From: Thermoleophilaceae bacterium
GTDB taxonomy: Bacteria; Actinomycetota; Thermoleophilia; Solirubrobacterales; Thermoleophilaceae
DNA: 8,485 nt
Reading direction: 5' to 3'
Assembly: GCA_013696425.1 (NCBI GenBank)
Contig: JACCYP010000259.1
Span: 1 to 8,485, forward strand
Shown here: positions 5,322-8,485 of the stretch, one piece after another
How the letters are laid out: every line of letters starts with the position of its first letter
Numbering within the stretch: the first letter of the stretch is position 1
The notes under the pieces: model-generated
The model's input: only the letters and a program-made list of their open reading frames with translations
Told to the model about the DNA's origin: nothing
The model's database searches: none
Program-made: the position numbers and the translations under genes

Positions 5322-6425
5322 GTGAATTCGCCTGAGCTTGCGGTAGCCGACCATCCGGAGGTCCAGTCTGGCCTCGAGGGCGTTGTCGCATTCGCGACCG
5401 AGATCGCTGAGCCGGACAAGGAGGGCGGCGCCCTTCGCTACCGCGGCGTCGACATCGAGGACCTGGTGGGTCAGGTGCCCTTCGAAAAGGTCTGGGGCCT
5501 GCTCGTGGACGGCACCTTCGAGCCCGGCCTGCATCCGGCCGAGCCGTGGCCGCTCACGGTCCGAAGCGGCGACCCGCGCGCCGACGTCCAGGCCGCGCTC
5601 GCGATGCTCGCGCCCACCTGGGGCTTCGAGGAGCTGATCGACATCACCGACGAGGAGGCGCGCCAGCAGCTGGCCCGCGCCTCGGTGATGGCCCTCTCAT
5701 TCGTCGCCCAGTCGGCCCGCACGGGCAAGCCGCCGGTGCCCCAGGGCGAGGTCGACAAGGTCGATTCGATTCCCGAGCGCTTCCTCACGCGCTGGCGCGG
5801 CGAGGCCAACCCCGACCACGCGAAGGCGATCGACGCCTACTGGATCTCCGCCGCCGAGCACGGCATGAACGCCTCGACCTTCACGGCCCGCGTGATCGCC
5901 TCCACCGGCGCCGACGTGGCCGCCTGCCTCTCCGGCGCGGTAGGCGCGCTGAGCGGGCCGCTCCACGGCGGCGCGCCGAGCCGCGTGCTCCAGATGCTCG
6001 ACGGAGTCGAGGAGATGGGCGACGCCGAGCAGTGGGTCAAGCAGGCGCTCGACCGTGGCGACCGGCTGATGGGCTTCGGCCACCGTGTCTACCGCGCCGA
6101 GGACCCGCGCGCCCGCGTGTTGCGGCGCACGGCGAAGGATCTCTCCGCCCCGCGTGTCGAGGCCGCCGAGGCGCTCGAGAAGGCGGCGCTCGCCGAGCTC
6201 CAGGCGCGCAAGCCCGACCGCGTGCTCGCCACGAACGTCGAGTTCTGGTCGGCGGTCGTGCTCGACTACGCCGAGGTGCCGCCGGACATGTTCACCCCCC
6301 TCTTCACCTGCGCTCGCGTCGCGGGCTGGTCGGCCCACATACTCGAGCAGAAGCGCGAGGCCAGGCTGATCCGCCCGACCGCCAAGTACGTCGGACCGGG
6401 CCCGCGGCCCGTGTCCGGTGTTTAG
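5322..6425 (+). CDS. Citrate synthase (citrate synthase 2-like)
   Basis: Condenses oxaloacetate and acetyl-CoA to citrate at the entry of the TCA cycle; a 2-methylcitrate synthase activity cannot be excluded from sequence. The 367 residues match the short dimeric Gram-positive type. Family landmarks are LRYRGVDIEDL near 38-48, EHGMNASTFTARV near 180-192, the first catalytic His in GPLHGGAP (His215) and the second in GFGHRVYRAEDPRA (His254). Next come NVEFWSAVVLD and the C-terminal CARVAGWSAHILEQKRE with RLIRPTAKYVGP. The third catalytic residue, Asp375 in pig enzyme numbering (NVD), is Glu307 here (GAG at 6240-6242). I recall the same NVEFW form in actinobacterial 'citrate synthase 2' paralogues, so it may be a subgroup feature rather than a defect. 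The gene starts with GTG, probably shares a transcript with the CGNR gene, and is closed by a strong terminator 6 bases after its stop. Confidence 0.93.
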   Translation: MNSPELAVADHPEVQSGLEGVVAFATEIAEPDKEGGALRYRGVDIEDLVGQVPFEKVWGLLVDGTFEPGLHPAEPWPLTVRSGDPRADVQAALAMLAPTWGFEELIDITDEEARQQLARASVMALSFVAQSARTGKPPVPQGEVDKVDSIPERFLTRWRGEANPDHAKAIDAYWISAAEHGMNASTFTARVIASTGADVAACLSGAVGALSGPLHGGAPSRVLQMLDGVEEMGDAEQWVKQALDRGDRLMGFGHRVYRAEDPRARVLRRTAKDLSAPRVEAAEALEKAALAELQARKPDRVLATNVEFWSAVVLDYAEVPPDMFTPLFTCARVAGWSAHILEQKREARLIRPTAKYVGPGPRPVSGV

Positions 6426-6430
6426 TCCTC

Positions 6431-6455
6431 CGCGGGGCATCCAGCCCCGCGTTTT
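6431..6455 (+). terminator. Rho-independent terminator after citrate synthase
   Basis: A perfect 8-bp GC stem (arms 6431-6438 and 6444-6451) with a 5-base loop is followed immediately by TTTT (6452-6455). It begins 5 bases after the citrate synthase stop. The opposite strand has no T-tract, so it should act in the plus direction only. It separates the CGNR-citrate synthase transcript from the dehydrogenase gene, whose start is only 36 bases further on. Confidence 0.85.
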
Positions 6456-6456
6456 G

Positions 6457-6484
6457 ATGGCCACGGCCTCCATCCGTCGGCCAT
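6457..6484 (+). promoter_or_regulatory. Second hairpin just before the dehydrogenase start
   Basis: Arms 6457-6466 and 6474-6484 form 10 base pairs with one bulged C (6478) and a 7-base loop. The loop starts with CCTCC, which could pair with the only ribosome-binding-like bases (GAGG, 6486-6489) before the TTG at 6491. The same bases encode a 9-codon mini-ORF (ATG 6457 to TAG 6484-6486). The structure is plain from the sequence; a role in attenuation or translation control is inference. Confidence 0.45.
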
Positions 6485-6490
6485 AGAGGC

Positions 6491-8233
6491 TTGGAAGCCG
6501 CCACCACCGAGCAGGACCACCCGCCCGTAGAGGGCGTTTCGAGTTTCGCCAAGTCGCTGTTCCTCGGCGAGATCCACGAGGAGATCGTGTTCCCGTATCC
6601 GCTGCCGGATCCCGGCGAGCAGGACAAGATCCGGGCGCTCACGGGCTCGCTGCGCGAGTGGGCGGAGGACTACGACCCCTATGAGGTCGAGGAGAAACGC
6701 TGGATCGGCGACGGCAACATCAAGACCCTCGGCGAGCGAGGCATCCTCGGCCTCTACATCCCGGAGGAGTACGGCGGCCAGGGCCTCTCGCAGATGGGCT
6801 ACTGCCGCGTGTCGGAGGTCTTCGCCCAGATCGACGCCACGCTCTCGGTGATCATGGGCGTGCACCAGTCGATCGGCATGAAGGGCATCCACCTCTTCGG
6901 CACCGACGACCAGAAGGGCCGCTTCCTCCCGGACCTCGCGAGCGGCCGCAAGCTGGCCGCGTTCGCGCTCACCGAGCCGAATGCCGGCTCGGACGTGCAC
7001 GGGATGGAGACCGTGGCCGAGAAGCAGGCGGACGGCTCCTGGCGGCTCGACGGGGTGAAGCACTACATCGGCAACGGCTCGAAGGCCGACGTGCTGGTGA
7101 CCTTCGCGAAGACCGGCGAACGCCACACCGCGTTCATCCTCGAGAAGGGGATGAAGGGCCTCGAGGTGGGCCACCGCTTCGACACGATGGGGCTGCTCGG
7201 CAACGACCTGCGCCGCCTCGAGTTCAAGGGCATCCGCGTACCGCCGGAGAACGTACTCGGCGAGCCCGGCGACGGCTTCAAGATCGCCATGCACATCTTG
7301 AACACGGGCCGGCTCTCGCTCGGCACCGGATCGGTGGGCGGCGCCAAGCGACTGCTCGACCTGACCATCGACCACGTGCGCGAGCGCAAGCAGTTCGGCA
7401 TCCCGCTCGCCGACTTCGAGCTCGTGCAGGACAAGGTCGGCTGGATGGTGTCCTACCTGTTCGGGCTCGAGTCGATGGCCTATCTCACGCCGGCGCTCGT
7501 GGACATGGGTGTGCCCGACTACTCGCTCGAGTCGGCCATCTGCAAGGTCTCCGGTACCGAGTTCCTCTGGTACGCGGCCAACCGCGCGCTGCAGCTGAAG
7601 GGCGGCGCCGGCTACATGAAGGACGAGCCCTACGAAAAGACGCTGCGCGACATCCGGATCTTCCCGATCTTCGAGGGTGCCAACGACGTGATGCGCGCCT
7701 TCATCGCGCTCACGGGCATGAAGCCGCTCGGGGAGGAGCTCGAGGGGTTCTCGGACATCTCCTGGAACGACCCGATCGGCACGATCGGCGTGCTCGCCGA
7801 CTACGTGGGCGGCCGCGCGCAACGCGCCGTGAGGCCGGACTCGATCACGATGGCCCACCCCGAGCTGAAGTCGTTGAGCGACCCGCTGACCGACCAGGTG
7901 AAGCGGCTGCGCGACGTGTCGGAGGGCCTCCTGCGCAAGCACGGCAAGGAGATAATGGTGCGGCAGTTCCAGCAGAAGCGCCTGGCCGACGCAGTGTCTG
8001 ACATCTACGCCCAGATCGCCGTGCTCTCGCGCGTGAGCTCGATCTATGCCGAGCACGGCGTCGAGCCGTCAGGTCAGGAGCACTACATCGCCGAGACGTT
8101 CTGCACCCGCGCCGCCCAGCGCGTGAACGGGCAGCTCGACCAGGTCGAGCACAACGACGACGAGCGGATGATCGCCATCTCGAAGCTCGCCTACAAGCGG
8201 GGCGAGTACGGGTATGCATTTTTCGAGGACTAG
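6491..8233 (+). CDS. Acyl-CoA dehydrogenase, VLCAD/ACAD9-like, with C-terminal extension
   Basis: An FAD enzyme that oxidises acyl-CoA to trans-2-enoyl-CoA, the first step of beta-oxidation, passing electrons to electron-transfer flavoprotein. At 580 residues it is much longer than a short- or medium-chain enzyme (about 380-400), and the extra C-terminal helical part (about 430-580) is the VLCAD/ACAD9 layout. Landmarks are GILGLYIPEEYGGQGLS (about 83-99), the flavin/substrate loop TEPNAGSD (161-168), RKQFGIPLADFELVQDKV near 299-316, LQLKGGAGYMKDEPYEKTLRD near 368-388, and FEGAND with the expected catalytic base Glu395, at the VLCAD-type position. The start is TTG at 6491: no ATG or GTG exists in frame between the upstream TGA at 6455-6457 and this codon, and AGAGG lies too close (1 base) to be a normal ribosome-binding site. 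Long-chain substrate preference is inferred from length. The stop overlaps the next gene's start by one base. Confidence 0.93.
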   Translation: MEAATTEQDHPPVEGVSSFAKSLFLGEIHEEIVFPYPLPDPGEQDKIRALTGSLREWAEDYDPYEVEEKRWIGDGNIKTLGERGILGLYIPEEYGGQGLSQMGYCRVSEVFAQIDATLSVIMGVHQSIGMKGIHLFGTDDQKGRFLPDLASGRKLAAFALTEPNAGSDVHGMETVAEKQADGSWRLDGVKHYIGNGSKADVLVTFAKTGERHTAFILEKGMKGLEVGHRFDTMGLLGNDLRRLEFKGIRVPPENVLGEPGDGFKIAMHILNTGRLSLGTGSVGGAKRLLDLTIDHVRERKQFGIPLADFELVQDKVGWMVSYLFGLESMAYLTPALVDMGVPDYSLESAICKVSGTEFLWYAANRALQLKGGAGYMKDEPYEKTLRDIRIFPIFEGANDVMRAFIALTGMKPLGEELEGFSDISWNDPIGTIGVLADYVGGRAQRAVRPDSITMAHPELKSLSDPLTDQVKRLRDVSEGLLRKHGKEIMVRQFQQKRLADAVSDIYAQIAVLSRVSSIYAEHGVEPSGQEHYIAETFCTRAAQRVNGQLDQVEHNDDERMIAISKLAYKRGEYGYAFFED

Positions 8234-8485
8234 TGCGCGACCTCTTGCTGTTCGCTCCCGTCCTAGGGGCGCCGCTGCTCCACGCGCCGGTGCTCAAGTG
8301 GGACCTGCTGGCGTCGCTGAAGCGCCCGCTCGACGGCGGCCGCGGCTGGTTCGGCGCGAACAAGACCTGGCGCGGGGTGCTGTTCATGACGCTCGGGCCG
8401 CTGCTGGCCGCCCTCGCCCTGGCGCAGTGGCCCGCCTACTGGGACGCGATCCCGGTGGAGGTGCGCGATGCGGGCGCGCTCTACC
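8233..8485 (+). CDS. CDP-archaeol synthase (CarS-like) family membrane protein, N-terminal part, cut by window end
   Basis: Reading from the GTG at 8233 (TAGTG overlap with the dehydrogenase stop) gives an open frame of 84 codons to the window end. After a hydrophobic N-terminus (LLLFAPVLGAPLLHAPVL) comes PLDGGRGWFGANKTWRGVL at about residues 32-50. The G-x-N-K-T-W-R-G element with the preceding DGGR is the signature of the CarS-like/CDP-archaeol synthase family (formerly DUF46), related to CDP-diglyceride synthetases. A hydrophobic stretch (LFMTLGPLLAALALA) follows as a probable membrane segment. Archaeal members activate an unsaturated archaetidic acid with CTP; what bacterial members activate is not settled to my knowledge. 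GAGGA (8225-8229) lies only 3 bases before the GTG, so translation is probably coupled to the dehydrogenase. Confidence 0.8.
   Translation, partial: MRDLLLFAPVLGAPLLHAPVLKWDLLASLKRPLDGGRGWFGANKTWRGVLFMTLGPLLAALALAQWPAYWDAIPVEVRDAGALY

Noticed and set aside
6422..8056. 544-codon minus-strand frame opposite the acyl-CoA dehydrogenase
   Set aside because: Typical antisense shadow in high-GC DNA (rich in His, Val, Leu, Arg); it would run through the terminator, and the plus strand has a full catalytic set of dehydrogenase motifs.

Overview
The window is GC-rich, densely coding DNA, most likely from a high-GC actinobacterium. Evidence for this is the frequent GTG/TTG starts, the 1-base stop/start overlaps, at least one probable leaderless start, and the gene families present: WS/DGAT acyltransferase, ABATE/CGNR regulator, a short Gram-positive-type citrate synthase and a MoxR/VWA pair. 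A Thermoleophilia/Solirubrobacterales-type genome would fit, but that is inference from family composition and gene style, not from a search.

Left edge (1-176): there is no convincing gene. The minus strand at the edge carries what looks like the 5' half of a TPP (thiamine) riboswitch running out of the window, so a thiamine gene is expected to the left. Minus-strand block (177-3632): a tightly overlapped operon, read right to left, of a MoxR-type AAA+ ATPase, a CoxE-like VWA protein and a short WS/DGAT-type O-acyltransferase. MoxR and VWA overlap by 29 bases; VWA and acyltransferase share one base. A small two-helix membrane protein (3654-3872, plus) starts only 21 bases from the proposed moxR start and runs divergently.

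Middle (3932-4741): two overlapping minus-strand genes, a small GNAT-like half-domain protein and a full GNAT acetyltransferase. They are driven by a well-formed promoter with a consensus -35 and a perfect 13-base palindrome in its spacer. This promoter lies in a 68-base divergent region shared with the next plus-strand gene.

Right half (4742-8485, plus): a CGNR zinc-finger regulator, then a citrate synthase whose usual catalytic Asp is Glu, closed by an excellent intrinsic terminator. A second hairpin directly precedes the TTG start of a VLCAD/ACAD9-like acyl-CoA dehydrogenase. Its stop codon overlaps the GTG start of a membrane protein of the CDP-archaeol synthase (CarS-like) family, cut by the window end.

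Together the genes point to acyl-CoA and lipid metabolism (acyl-CoA dehydrogenase, citrate synthase, WS/DGAT, CTP:lipid cytidylyltransferase-like protein) interleaved with regulators and a MoxR/VWA chaperone-like module. I see no mobile element, CRISPR array, tRNA or rRNA. The clearest candidates for something undescribed are the acyltransferase coupled to MoxR/VWA, the operator-bearing divergent promoter with the half-GNAT/GNAT overlap, the terminator-plus-hairpin leader before the dehydrogenase, and the bacterial CarS-like gene coupled to it.
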